Shown here piece by piece: positions 22,523 through 33,906 of a stretch of 64,000 nucleotides of DNA (position 1 is its first letter; each line of letters opens with the position of its first letter). The DNA is taken from assembly GCF_050003625.1 (NCBI RefSeq), contig NC_134398.1:100855664-100919663 (forward strand). Direction: 5' to 3'. Under the pieces are notes generated by a model that was not told the origin of the DNA, did not search any database, and saw nothing but the letters and a program-made list of their open reading frames with translations. The DNA is from Haematobia irritans. Taxonomy: Eukaryota > Arthropoda > Insecta > Diptera > Muscidae. The translations under genes and the position numbers were made by a program.

Positions 22523-23970
22523 AGTCATAAATTTTTTAACTTTCAATATAAGATCTCTGGTGGACTCCAGAAGACAAATTGACCTCAAAAACACTCTATT
22601 TCACAATAAAATAGACATTGGTTTCATTCAGGAATGCCACCTGAAAGGAAAAAGGAAAGTTAAACTAGATGGATACAACTTTGTGTATGACAACTCACCA
22701 TTGGGTGTTGCTGTAGTTCTAAAAAACACATTCCTTTATGACAAAGTTTTATTAAATGATGTTGGCATCCAAACATGCCTGATAAAAGTCGAATCCTCAT
22801 TTAATAATGCCATAAAACGATATTTGTTTGGGTCTGTTTACATTCCATGTAATCATCCAGCTCAGCAACTTGGAAATGATCTGGATAAATTACTCCGTCT
22901 TTGTCAAAATTTTGATGCTTTTGTGCTGGGTGGAGATTTCAATTCCAAAAATTCCGCATGGGGAGATGCCATCGAAAATTCGAATGGTAAAATACTATTC
23001 AATTGACTGGAAAATCAAACTTTGGATATTACCAGATTATGTGATTCTTCTCCATCTTATCCGAATGGCCCCTCTTATCTCTATCATTTTCTGGTCAGTC
23101 CTCATCTAATCAGTAGAAATGTTACGAATTTCCAAATATCATCATTATCATCATTCTCAGATCATTTTCCACTTAAATTGAATTTAAAACTTCAACACAC
23201 TGGCTTCCTTCTGAGAACTCCAAATACCATAATATCATATAAAAACACCAATTGGGATAATTTTCGCTTAGACTTGGATTCTGCCTCAAATCGATTGTTG
23301 CCTCCGCACAATAATAATTTGGAAAATATTGAAATTGATAATTTAATTAATGGATTTAATGAAACATATAAATTGATACATAATACTCACTCCCAACAAA
23401 TCCAGATCATTGATAATAAATTCCTATTGTCAGAAAGAACTAAAAAACTTTTCAAACTTAAACACAACTGGCAGAAGCAACTGAAAAAAATCTTTCATCG
23501 GAGAGGAAACAGAGTGAGTATTGAGTATACCATTCATTCAAAGCAAATACAGCTGTTGAAGATAATCATAAAAGAATCAGTTAATATTGAGCAAGCAGAC
23601 AAATTTAATAAGAAATTACAAAATATAAAACCTGGTCCGTCCGCCTTTAAGGAAATATACCAAATAACTGGTAAAATAAAATCTCAATTTTGCAGCGAAA
23701 TTGTCATCAACAATGATGTCTCCAAAAATCCCAATGAAATAGCCAATCATTTTCAACAATATTACAACACAGTGTTTCAGAGAACAATTCCCCGTCATCC
23801 AGTTTCCGATTTAAATACAAAAGTACCTGCATACATTAGTGCCACAACTCCTCGTATTTACTCATTCGATGATGAATTTAGCGCGTGTCAAAATCCTGAT
23901 AATCTCCATTTTACTAATATAGAGCGGATCACAAACATTATCCAGAATATAAATAATAAAAAGTCAAGTG

Positions 23971-24921
23971 CACCCTCACAAAAAATCGCTTCTGTAACAT
24001 ATACTCCCAAACATATTTTGCTTCAAGCATATATATTTTTGGGTATTGCCCAAACATTTATATGTTTGATCTCTACCAATATATAATATGTTTGAAAGCA
24101 TATTGGTCTAAACAATATATGTTTGGGTAGACTAAGTTCCAAACATTTTGTATTTTTGCATCCAAATTCAATAATGATGTCTTCCAAAAACAATATGTTA
24201 TTATGTGACCATATAATATGTTTGGAAGCATTTTGCACCCAAAAATATTATATGCTTAAAAAAAATTCTCCCAAACAATATTGTGCTCAAAATTTTATTT
24301 ATTTATTTATATATTTACAATCATAATGAATTATGAAAATAAACAGGTAATATAGGTGCTAACAACATAGGTTTGTTTCTGCCCAATTGTATATTCCCCG
24401 ACATCTTTCTCACTTCCACGAGATTTTTTAGTTCTTAGCACCTTTTTCTGTAATACAAACATTGTAGAAGAAATTATTCAATTTTATGATTTTTTTTATT
24501 TTAATTTTACCTTTTGCCGGACGGGGATTCGAACAGCGGACCACACAGTTTGTAAGAATCAAAGAAGTAGCTGATCAATTGCCCAAGGAAAAATAAAATG
24601 TTAATTTTGTAATAACAAGCAACAACCACCAACTTAATTCAATATCGCTCCCTGTTAAATAGCGCTCCAAGCTACTAAACACATATATGTTTATAGGCTA
24701 TTTCTAAATTAATATATGTTTGCATCCAAGCATATTATATTTACAAACATTTTATGTCCCAAACATAATATGTTCTAACATTAACATATATGTCCCAAAC
24801 ATGTTATGCTAGTTTATGAACATTATATGCTTGCACTCAAAAATATTGTGTTTAAAAATTTGTGATCCAAACATATAATGTTTATAGCCAAACATATGAA
24901 AAACAGTCTTTTTCATCCGTG
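23971..24921. mobile_element. CACTA-like TIR element C1 inserted in LINE A ORF2
   Basis: The ends are CACCCTCACAAAAAATCGCT and, inverted, CACACGGATGAAAAAGACTG. They match the right and left ends of C2 respectively, so C1 is inverted relative to C2. It is flanked by TG at 23969-23970 and 24922-24923, a 2-bp duplication confirmed by the LINE reading frame. Both subterminal regions are packed with CAAACATAT/ATATGTTTG motifs. It carries only the 3' half of one tRNA-like module, and a fragment of an R MITE at about 24550-24680. No ORF of note. Confidence 0.8.
24517..24556 (-). other. tRNA-like module, 3' half, in C1
   Basis: The minus strand reads GTCCGCTGTTCGAATCCCCG, a B-box-like sequence. The flanking DNA toward 24440 is the same as that beside the modules at 4011-4083 and 50483-50553. 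Confidence 0.55.
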
Positions 24922-25062
24922 TGGGATTGATGAAATCTCAAACTTTATTATAAAAAAATTCCCCAGTGCAACATTAAAATTACTCACATGCATTTTTAAT
25001 CACAGTATCAATAATGGATATTTTCCCTCTGTTTGGAAAGTAGCAAAAATATTGCCTATTAA

Positions 25063-25492
25063 AGGCCGGTACTATGTTCATTCTTGCGAAAAACTTTTAT
25101 GGAAACCATTACTTCGCACATAGAAAGCGGCGTTTTTTTAGGTAGCTTGGAGCGCTATTTTACAGGGAGCGATATTGGATTAAGTTGGTGGTTGTTGCTT
25201 GTTTTTACAAAATAACATTTTATTTTTCCTTGGGCAATTGATCTGCTATTCCTTTGATTCTTTGTATAGTTTCGGAACAAAAATATGGTCCGTGTCTGAT
25301 TTATAAACCCGCACAAATAGTTTTTAATAAATAAATTATTTCTTAATTCACATTGCAAATGGCGCCGTGCTATAAACGTCACTTTTTCAACACGAAAAAA
25401 CAAAGTATCACAAATGGAAAAAATTTCGCAAATTTTTCGCATTTTTGGTTTTGTATGGAGTTTCAACGCGAAAACCGAACAGAGTACCGGCC
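25063..25492 (-). mobile_element. TTAA MITE family R, copy 3 (R3) in LINE A ORF2
   Basis: The copy is flanked by perfect TTAA on both sides (25059-25062 and 25493-25496). The ends are AGGCCGGTACTATGTTCATT and GAGTACCGGCC. The reading frame of the host LINE is continuous across the empty site, which proves the 4-bp duplication. It is nearly identical to R1 and R2. Confidence 0.9.
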
Positions 25493-26797
25493 TTAAGAAA
25501 AAAACGGATATTGCTTAACTGGCAGATTTTCGTCCTATTTCTCTCCTCTCTAACATCGGGAAACTCTTTGAGCATGTCCTAAAGGAAAAAATTGAAAATG
25601 GTTACATAATTGGTCCAATTCCAAATTTTCAATTTGGTTTTAAAAAAGGTCATTCCACCCAACATGCTCTTTTGAAATTCCATAATGATATAGTTTCAAA
25701 TCTCAACTATAAAAAATGTACTGTTGCCATTGTGCTAGACATTCAAAAGGCATTTGATTCTGTATGTCATATGGGAATCTTATACAAACTTGTTGAACTG
25801 GAAACTGACCCATTCATCGTGAAAATGCTTACCAGCTATTTTACAAACCGAAAATTCTCCGTAAATATTCAAGGAATGTCATCCAGCTTAGGTGAAGTAA
25901 ATAGTGGGGTATCTCAGGGCAGTGTCCTGGCACCATTTCTGTTCAACATTTTCCTGAACGATTTTCCACACACTCACGCGGACTCACAGGCAATTCTTTA
26001 CGCAGATGATTGTTTAATTTACGCCCACAGCACTTCCCCGGCAGAGGCGCTACACAAAGCAACACAACACCTCCAGCTCATCAGCGATTTCTACGTAAAG
26101 TGGGGAATAACAATTAACGCAACAAAATCTGAAGCAATATGTATAAGAAATGCTTCCGGTAAATGTCCCAGGTTTGTAGTCCCCGAGAGCAAGTCACTGA
26201 AACTCACACTAAATGATATCGAAATTCCCTTCGAGACAGAAATAAAATATCTGGGAGTCACTTTCGACAACTTGTTAAAGTTCAACACTCATGCCCGATT
26301 ATCACTGAAAAAGACAAAACGTATACTTGGGTCATTCTCATACATTCTGGGGAACAAATACTTACCTCAAAAAACAAAGCTCCTACTCTACAAAGTAGCC
26401 ATAAGGCCAATGCTGAGATATGGATTTCCGATCTGGTTCACTATCTCCCCGACAGTGGCTAATGAATCTTTGAACGGAAAATAATAAGAAAATGCGTCAA
26501 CAAACATTAGCAAAGCCGCGTAAAAAATACTCCAACTCCCACATTTATGAAACATCTGGAGTCCAACCATTATGCAGTTACGCCCTCAACCTCCAGCGAT
26601 CATTTATAGAGAGGCTTGCCGCACATGAAAATGAATTGTTGAGCACAATTTACAATATTGAAGAAAATTCTAATTGGACTGATTCTAAATACCTCTCGTC
26701 TGTTGCCATCATTAATGAATTACTTGACAATGAATCAGCCAATCCTACTTTGCCGCAATTCTTCCAGAAAACAACACCTGGAACACATAGAGGATAA

Positions 26798-27031
26798 ATA
26801 ATAATTATATTTAACTCTCTTACAAAATAATCTACTAAAAGAAATATGTGCAATTGTATATATTAGACCATAAGTCATATTATAATACTTACGTACCTAC
26901 CCTATGCTCATGCATATTCGCTTCAACTGTGATACTAGTGTAAAGAAAAATACTTACCATTGTACCTTAAAAGCTATTATTATTAGCCCTCGACGGTATT
27001 ATACAATTTGTTAATTCGTTTTAAGTGTTGT
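26798..27031 (+). other. LINE A 3' region
   Basis: Noncoding DNA after the last ORF2 frame. It continues beyond the LINE D insertion at about 27828. No poly(A) tail could be placed with confidence. Confidence 0.4.
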
Positions 27032-27047
27032 TTTTAGTAGTAGATTT

Positions 27048-27811
27048 TAGGTTAGGTTAGGTTAGGTTGAAAAGAGGAGTCGGATTTCTCCGTCTCATGT
27101 CATATGACATACACCTAAGCCAGAAATCGGCTTGTTGTGCGCTCTAGTTTATAATTATAACCCCATGCTTATTTTAAGAATTCTGTGTTTTCGACGAATT
27201 CCTTAATTTGTTTCCATTTTACTCCCTTCAATCGGTTTAAATTTGGAATGTTTTCGACTCCCAAATGTTGGGATCTGTATCTTGTAAATGCCGGGCAGTG
27301 ACACAGATAATGTTCAAGTGTCTCTTCGTCCTCTCCACATGCCCTGCATAAACTATCGTTTATTACACCTATACGGTTCAAGTGTGCCCTGAGGTCCAAG
27401 TGTCCCGTGATGATTCCAATAACCCTACTGATCGTACTCCTACTCTCCTTCAGTAGTTCTTTTGTTTTCTCTTCATCGGGATCTCCCCATATGATCTTCG
27501 TGGTCCTTCCGACTATTTCACTGTTCCACAGCTCTACATGTGCTCGCTTCGCCCACACTTTTAACTCGGACCGGGTAGCCCCAAAGGGCTTGGGGTTATC
27601 CAAGTTTACTTCCTCAGCTTCCCTGGCTTTTATCGCTAGGTCATTCACATGCTCGTTTACATCCACCCCACAGTGAGCAGGTACCCAGATGATCCGAATG
27701 GAGCCATACTCGGAGTAGGAATTTATTATATTTTTGCATTCCAAAACGGTTCGTGATTTAACCGTATTGGATGCTATAGCTCGTATAGCCATCTGGCTAT
27801 CGGTGAGAACA
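27048..27811 (-). mobile_element. 5'-truncated RNase H-bearing LINE (LINE D) with (TTAGG)n-type tail
   Basis: The element is flanked by a 16-bp duplication TTTTAGTAGTAGATTT at 27032-27047 and 27812-27827, typical of target-primed reverse transcription. On the plus strand its 3' border is TAGGTTAGGTTAGGTTAGG, that is a CCTAA-repeat tail on the element's own strand instead of poly(A). Confidence 0.85.
27169..27810 (-). pseudogene. LINE D ORF2 C-terminus: RNase H and zinc-binding tail
   Basis: The open frame starts inside the RNase H domain (DSQMAIRAI holding one catalytic Asp, then IIWVPAHCGVDVNEHVNDLA). It continues to the C-terminal Cys-His motif (CRACGEDEETLEHYLCHCPAF) found in I/R1-type LINEs. 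About 210 codons are open without a stop. The RT and endonuclease are lost by truncation at the 5' junction. Confidence 0.85.
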
Positions 27812-27999
27812 TTTTAGTAGTAGATTTAGTATTAATTATTTATTTATCTTAACAACAGACACCCGCGCTCTGTAAGACAACAACAAAGATTAATGAGCAA
27901 GCCTTTTTTCATTCATCTCATGTGCCATGTACGCACAATCGATAATTGTTCACTATAAAGCAAGAGCTATGTTACATTATTTAACTGTGTGTGGGTCGC

Positions 28000-28213
28000 A
28001 GGTAAGCAAAGATCACGTGCACAAAGTTTCTTTAAAAAAAAAAAAAAGATTTTTATTTAAAAAAATGATTGCTAACAAAATGTACAATTGAAGCTTTTTT
28101 TTTTTGAACAGCCTAAATAAGAGGAAAAAAATATTAATGAAAAAGCAAAGGTAAATTGATTAAAAAAACTTCTATATTTCAAAAGTGTGTAGCCAAGGTT
28201 GTCACCACACTAC
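28000..28213 (-). repeat. LTR-like direct repeat, left copy (gypsy-type)
   Basis: The sequence from GTAAGCAAAGATCACGTGCA to GTGTGTAGCC recurs at 29283-29476 in the same orientation. On the minus strand a purine tract (AGAAGGGGGGTAG) immediately precedes TGTGGTGACAACC, which fits a polypurine tract followed by the 5' TG of a 3' LTR. The outer LTR limit toward 27830 is uncertain. Confidence 0.6.
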
Positions 28214-29297
28214 CCCCCTTCTAGCGGAAAGCGATTTTTTTATTTCTCATTGGTGTATTTCTCAACAATATGCTTGAATTTGATGAAAATTCAACTTGAT
28301 GAACATTTTCATTCTCGTTATAAGCTGGTTTGAGGCGATCAATTGATACTGTATCTTCTTTACCATTTATGAGTATTGTAAAATATTTTACGTTTCTTTT
28401 TATAACTCTAAAAGGTCCATTATATTAGAATGTAAATGGTGTATGAGAAGCATCTTTTCTAATCCAAACAAACTCTGAATGCAGTAAGTCTTTACTTATA
28501 AATGTTTGCATTTACTATGATTAGATCCTTTTTGTGGTTTGAAAGTGGAAATAACATTCTTGAGGGACAACAGAAATTCACTATGATCTTTTGGCTTTAA
28601 ACTATCTTGAAAGAATTCTCCTGGAAGATGTAAATTTTCCCCATATAGCAATTCTGCCTATTATGACTTCCTTATCTTCCTTATAAGAAACTCTAATTCC
28701 TAATAAGACAGAAGGCAAAATTCTTGTCCACTGGATATTGTCATGACATAAAATTGATGATTTCAAAGTTCGATGGAAACGTTCAATCATTCCATTTGCT
28801 TGCGGGTGATATGAAGTAGTATGTTGGCATTTGGCACCGATAAATTTACAAAAATCATGAAAATATTTTGATGTAAACTGACAGCCACGATCACATACAA
28901 TTTTATTTGGGCAACCATATCTCGCAATCCAGTGATCGTAAACAGCTTTGCATATATTCTCAGCTGAGATATCTTCAGGCCATCTAGAAAATCGGTCAAT
29001 CATTGACAGAATGTATCTGTATTCTTCCGATGGCGGTAGGGGACCAACTATATCAATATGTATTTCCGAGAAACGAACTGAGGTGTAACTAAAATTTTCG
29101 GTTGGTGAATGTGTATGGCGCGATATTTTCGTCTTTTGGCACGTGAGGCACGTTTTTGACCAAAAATTACAGTTTTTGTTCATGTTTGGCCAAACAAAGC
29201 GATCTGCTAAGAGTTTTCTTGTAGCTTTGCATCCAGGGTGTGAAAGACTGTGAACTAACTCAAAAGCTGCTTTTCTGTAAGCAAAGATCAAATGCAC
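28214..29297 (-). pseudogene. Ty3/gypsy-type retrotransposon integrase fragment
   Basis: The 231-codon frame (28602-29297) carries the integrase HHCC zinc region (HSLSHPGC then CLTCQK) and the catalytic residues D (HIDIVGP), D (VCDRGCQFT) and E (ANGMIERFHR). Downstream to 28214, in several broken frames, lies the integrase C-terminal GPF-type motif and VSIDRL-type ending. Gag, protease, RT and RNase H are absent: the integrase abuts the right-hand direct repeat, which implies an internal deletion. Integrase inserts the cDNA of the element into host chromosomes. This copy cannot be functional. Confidence 0.85.
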
Positions 29298-29476
29298 AAA
29301 GTTTCTTTTAAAACAAAAGATTTTTATTTAAAAAAATGATTGCTAACAAAATGTACAATTGAATTTTTTTTTGTGAACAGCTTAAATAAGAGGAAAAAAA
29401 TATTAATGAAAAAGCAAAGGTAAATTGATTTAAAAAAAAAAACTTCTATATTTCAGAAGTGTGTAGCCAAGCTAAG
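29283..29476 (-). repeat. LTR-like direct repeat, right copy, truncated
   Basis: It matches 28000-28199 but is cut at both ends: on the left it fuses to the integrase frame and on the right it meets element W2. Confidence 0.6.
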
Positions 29477-29477
29477 C

Positions 29478-30056
29478 ATGGCTGAACAAGAAGGTTAAAT
29501 CATGGGCCCATATGATTACAATTTTTTTATTTTGACAAAATTTTAAGATGTCAAAATCATATGTTTATGGTGATTGCAGCTCTCCAAATGACACTGCATA
29601 GCAAATGCATCTCAAACAAACTCGCGCATTCATAGCTGGAGAATTGTTCAAAGATGACTTGAGTATCTTGATAACATATTCCAGACCCAAAATACCACGC
29701 ACATCAGTTTTTAAACTGCAACCTACACTGTTTTTGTTAATAGATGGCGAAGATCCATTTGACTGACTTCCATTCTTAACATTGGTGGGTATTATAGTCT
29801 TATTTGTCTCATATCGGCGTTCCTCGGATGAATTATCCACTTCACAATCACTCATAGGTGACACAATTAAATTTGAACCTTTATTTTTCTCTGGATTTTA
29901 ATTATTTTTTCAGGACAATTGAAAGAATAAGCAATTGCCACTTTTACCAATGCCATACGATTCTTTTATCAGCTGATTGTGACTTCTTAAAATTGTAAAC
30001 AACATATTGAAATTTGTTGTTTTTGTTATCGTGATTCAACCTCCTTATTCAGCCAT
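29478..30056. mobile_element. TIR element family W, copy 2 (W2)
   Basis: The ends ATGGCTGAACAAGAAGGTTA and, inverted, ATGGCTGAATAAGGAGGTTG are as in W1. It is 579 bp long and fuller than W1. It immediately abuts J4. Confidence 0.7.
29565..29864 (-). CDS. 99-aa ORF carried by W2, possibly captured host sequence
   Basis: The open frame contains CEVDNSSEERRYETN and Ser/Asn-rich sequence, then VRGILGLEYVIKILKSSLNN and a Cys pair. An internally deleted, broken version exists in W1. The composition looks like coding DNA rather than AT-rich noise. I recognise no domain and no transposase features. It could be a gene fragment picked up by the element. Confidence 0.3.
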   Translation of the reverse strand: MSPMSDCEVDNSSEERRYETNKTIIPTNVKNGSQSNGSSPSINKNSVGCSLKTDVRGILGLEYVIKILKSSLNNSPAMNARVCLRCICYAVSFGELQSP

Positions 30057-31485
30057 CCCAATAAACACAAACGTTTGAAAAATGCTAAATTTCAACAATT
30101 TTTCAAACATATTTTCAAAGGATTAGGGTAATATTCAAGTTGAGAAATTGTTGAGAAAATCGCGTTCTCAACAAAAAACAGACATTACCCTCAACAGTGA
30201 AATTCAACACATTAGCAATAATATCTCAAGTGTTATCCTCAAATTGAAATGCATCGCTACTCAATAATTTGTCAAACAATTTTCGATGCGAGTCAAACTC
30301 AAAATTAACATCGTTGCAAATACTTTTCAACCTAAATTTGTATGAATGATATCCCCACTTCAAATTGAAAGTCAAAGCCAAAATTCTATGAATTTTGTAT
30401 AATTTATTCATTTTTATCAAAATAAAATATATAATAATACACTACACTACATAATACACTACAATACCAATTGATAAATAATAATCTTATTAAACATATC
30501 AACAAATAAGAACAAAAAACAAATAACAAAACTTTAAATATCTTAAACATTAATAGTAAACACTTTTGCATTGATAATTCGATTTCCTTCCTTTTGGTGT
30601 CATAAAACAGCATTAAAATTTATTAACATGCGGGCAATTTGAAATTAGGAACGTACTGGACCGCGTGTTAGAATTGATTTCCAGCAGAAGGAATTCACGA
30701 AATATCTACTTTAAACTGATAATAGCATATGAATTAAACTGACGATGTGATGCACATTTTCATCCAGAAGTTGTTGATTTTAACAATTTGTTGTTTTTAA
30801 CAATTTTAATTGGTTGCACTTGTAATGTTTCTGGAAACTTTTTCTTGTCGATAAGCCACTCATTTTTCATTGGTCAGCTTCTTAATGTTTGCAAGAATGT
30901 AGCATCCAAAGATTTTAGTTTTCTGCAAAGAGATTTAAATTTAGTGACTTCTCTAAAGTGTTGATTTAATTTTTCATATTGACGTACCAATTATTATAAA
31001 CTATTTGAAGCAGTTCCAGTTATTTCTCCACCATTTTTTTCATCCGTTAGTTTTTTAATGTTTTCAAGAACGTAGAATCCATAATTTTAGTTTTCTGCAA
31101 AGAGATATACATTTAGTGACTTCCTTAAAGTTTTATTTCATTTATTATTTTCACTTACCTATTTTTATAAACTATTTGGTTATTTGTCTAAAATTTTCTA
31201 TTTTTTTTTATTTCTTGCAATTGACCACGAACTTCGTTGCACAAATAAGTATTGAAAACCACATTGGTTTTTCGTTGCATTTTAGGGTAGTGTTTTGTCA
31301 AAGTTTTCTCATATTATCTTCAACACCTTTTCAAAGATTTCGTCAACATTTTGGCAAATTGGAAGTAATTCGCAAACAATTTGAAGATGTATTGAAGATG
31401 TGCTATTTCAAGACAAGTTGTATTTATGTTGAAAATTATATTTACCCTCAAACTGAAAAGTTGTTGCATTTGAAAAACGCTCATT
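30057..31485 (+). mobile_element. TIR element family J, copy 4 (J4)
   Basis: The copy starts CCCAATAAACACAAACGTTT and ends at AAACGCTCAT. It lacks the final about 15 bp (CCTGTGTTTATTGGG), because J5 starts there. Small frames at 30226-30613 recur in other J copies and are not called. Confidence 0.8.
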
Positions 31486-32932
31486 CCCAATAAACACAAA
31501 CGTTTGAAAAATGCTAAATTTCAACAATTTTTCAAACATTTTTTCAAAGGATTAGGGTAATATTCAAGTTGAGAAATTGTTGAGAAAATCGCGTTCTCAA
31601 CAAAAAACAGACATTACCCTCAACAGTGAAATTCAACACATTAGCAATAATATCTCAAGTGTTATCCTCAAATTGAAATGCATCGCTACTCAATAATTTG
31701 TCAAACAATTTTCGATGCGAGTCAAATTCAAAATTAACATCTTTGCAAATACTTTTCAACCTAAATTTGTATGAATGATATCCCCACTTCAAATTGAAAG
31801 TCAAAGCCAAAATTCTATGAATTTTGTATAATTTATTCATTTTCATCAAAATAAAATATATAATAATACACTACACTACATAATACACTACAATACCAAT
31901 TGATAAATAATAATCTTATTAAACATATCAACAAATAAGAACAAAAAAAAAAAACAAACAACAAAACTTTAAATATCTTAAACATTATTAGTAAACACTT
32001 TTGCATTGATAATTCGATTTCCTTCCTTTTGGTGTCATAAAACAGCATTAAAATTTTTTAACATGCGGGCAATTTGAAATTAGGAACGTACTGGACCGCG
32101 TGTTAGAATTGATTTCCAGCAGAAGGAATTCACAAAATATCCATTTTAAACTGATAATAGCATATGAATTAAACTGACGATGTGGTGCACATTTTCATCC
32201 AGAAGTTGTTGATTTCAACAATTTGTTGTTTTTAACAATTTTAATTGGTTGCACTTGTAATGTTTCTGGAAACTTTTTCTTGTCGATAAGCCACTCATTT
32301 TTCATTGGTCAGCTTCTTAATGTTTGCAAGAATGTAGCATCCAAAGATTTTAGTTTTCTGCAAAGAGATTTAAATTTAGTGACTTCTCTAAAGTGTTGAT
32401 TTAATTTTTCATATTGACGTACCAATTATTATAAACTATTTGAAGCAGTTCCAGTTAATTGTCCACCATTTTTTCATCGGTCAGCTTTTTAATGTTTTCA
32501 AGAACGTAGAATCCATAATTTTAGTTTTCTGCAAAGATATATACATTTAGTGACTTCCTTAGAGTTTTATTTCATTTTTTATTTTCACTTACCTATTTTT
32601 ATAAACTATTTGGTTATTTGTCTAAAATTTTCTATTTTTTTTATTTCTTGCAATTGACCACGAACTTCGTTGCACAAATAAGTATTGAAAACCACATGGG
32701 TTTTTCGTTGCATTTTAGGGTAGTGTTTTGTCAAAGTTTTCTCATATTATCTTCAACACCTTTTCAAAGATTTCGTCAACATTTTGGCAAATTGGAACTA
32801 ATTCGCAAACAATTTGAAGATGTATTGAAGATGAGCTATTTCAAGTCAAGTTGAATTTATGTTGAAAATTATATTTACCCTCAAACTGAAAAGTTGTTGC
32901 ATTTGAAAAACGCTTATCTTGTGTTTATTGGG
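31486..32932 (+). mobile_element. TIR element family J, copy 5 (J5), full length
   Basis: 1447 bp from CCCAATAAACACAAACGTTT to TGTGTTTATTGGG. It is the best full-length reference copy in the window and directly follows J4 in the same orientation. AT precedes J4 and follows J5, so the dimer may have inserted as one unit with a 2-bp duplication. Confidence 0.8.
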
Positions 32933-32939
32933 ATGGTTC

Positions 32940-33411
32940 TAAAGGGCACCTTATACGGTCGGATAAACCCTACGACACAACACGTTGCGGCGACAAATCC
33001 GCTAGTATAAGGCCATGTTCGCGTGTTGCGGGGACGTGTTGGCATAAAATCAAAACAACTTTGATTTTTTCCGGTTGGGAGGCACAAATCTTCACGTGTA
33101 AGGGAATGTTCGCCAAACATTAGCAAAAACAAATTTATTTACATAATTAAAACAAGCATTTCTGCAATGAAATAAATGAGGGATCGCTAATTCAGCTTGG
33201 AATTTTTATTGTTTCTTCCATTTTTACTGAAAAAATGGCTTTAAACCTAACTTTTCGTCCATCTTCATTGTTTGTGTTTATGCTTCTTCTTATGTCTTCA
33301 TGTTGTTATCATAATTGTTCGTGCAGTGTGAGGGTAAAACTTTAACGAACACACAACAAATAGGCGAACCTATGTCGTAGTGTTTATCCGACCGTCTAAG
33401 GTCCGCTTAAG
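32940..33411. mobile_element. TIR element U, copy 1
   Basis: The inverted ends share ACGGTCGGATAAAC with imperfect outer bases over about 40 bp. An inner fragment recurs at 10861-10990. No protein is supported. Confidence 0.7.
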
Positions 33412-33420
33412 TTTACCACT

Positions 33421-33436
33421 AACTTATCGATAAGTT
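33421..33436. promoter_or_regulatory. DRE-type palindrome, candidate Bug22 promoter element
   Basis: The perfect palindrome AACTTATCGATAAGTT contains TATCGATA, the DREF-binding site typical of fly housekeeping promoters. It lies 2.1 kb upstream of the Bug22 ATG, but about 320 bp upstream if the hAT-like insertion at 33543-35321 is removed. Function is inferred. Confidence 0.4.
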
Positions 33437-33906
33437 CATATCATCAATGTAATCGAAATTAATAAGTCTCAAATAAACATACTTACTTACTTGGCTTGTA
33501 CAGTAACGTCTTTTGATTAGGTGCATGAGGGTATGCGGGGGCCAGTGTTGCCAGGTAATTTTTGATTCGTCTTCCCAAATATTAAGAAAAAAACCCCTAA
33601 ATTGGTCTAAGTTTTTTCAAAAACCCCCAAAAAATGTCAGAATATAAAAGTGGTCCCAAAATTACGTGAAAAAAATCCTGTAGTGATACACTTTAAAAAT
33701 TAAATTTAACACAAATATATATCCTGAAAGAAGAGTTCTTTCCTGAGAAACGAAATTTTAGAAAAACTAAGTTTTCTTTTGATGCTAAATTTTTTTTCGT
33801 TTGAAGTAAATAAAAAATAAAATTTGCTATTTAAGAAAATACTTTAAAACAAAAGAGATTTTCGTTTGTTTAAAATTTCATCCCTGAGGAAATTATTTTT
33901 TCTATG

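Larger units (their letters stand above)
22512..26797 (+). pseudogene. LINE A ORF2: endonuclease and reverse transcriptase, split by two insertions
   Basis: The protein starts MDHRVINFLTFNIRSL and carries an APE-type endonuclease (FIQECHL, GGDFNSKNSAWGD, SDHFP). The RT domain carries DFRPISLLSNIGK, DIQKAFDSV (motif A), SGVSQGSVLAPFLF and YADD at 25999-26010. The frame is broken by an in-frame TGA at 23004-23006, a TAA near 25517, and frameshifts near 26470-26490. It is interrupted by C1 (23971-24921) and R3 (25063-25492). Removing C1 and one TG restores KSSGIDEI. Removing R3 and one TTAA restores LPIKKK. No RNase H domain follows, consistent with the jockey clade. Confidence 0.9.

Noticed and set aside
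28214..29297. Complete retrovirus-like element
   Set aside because: Only integrase and parts of two repeats remain. Gag, protease, RT and any envelope are absent.
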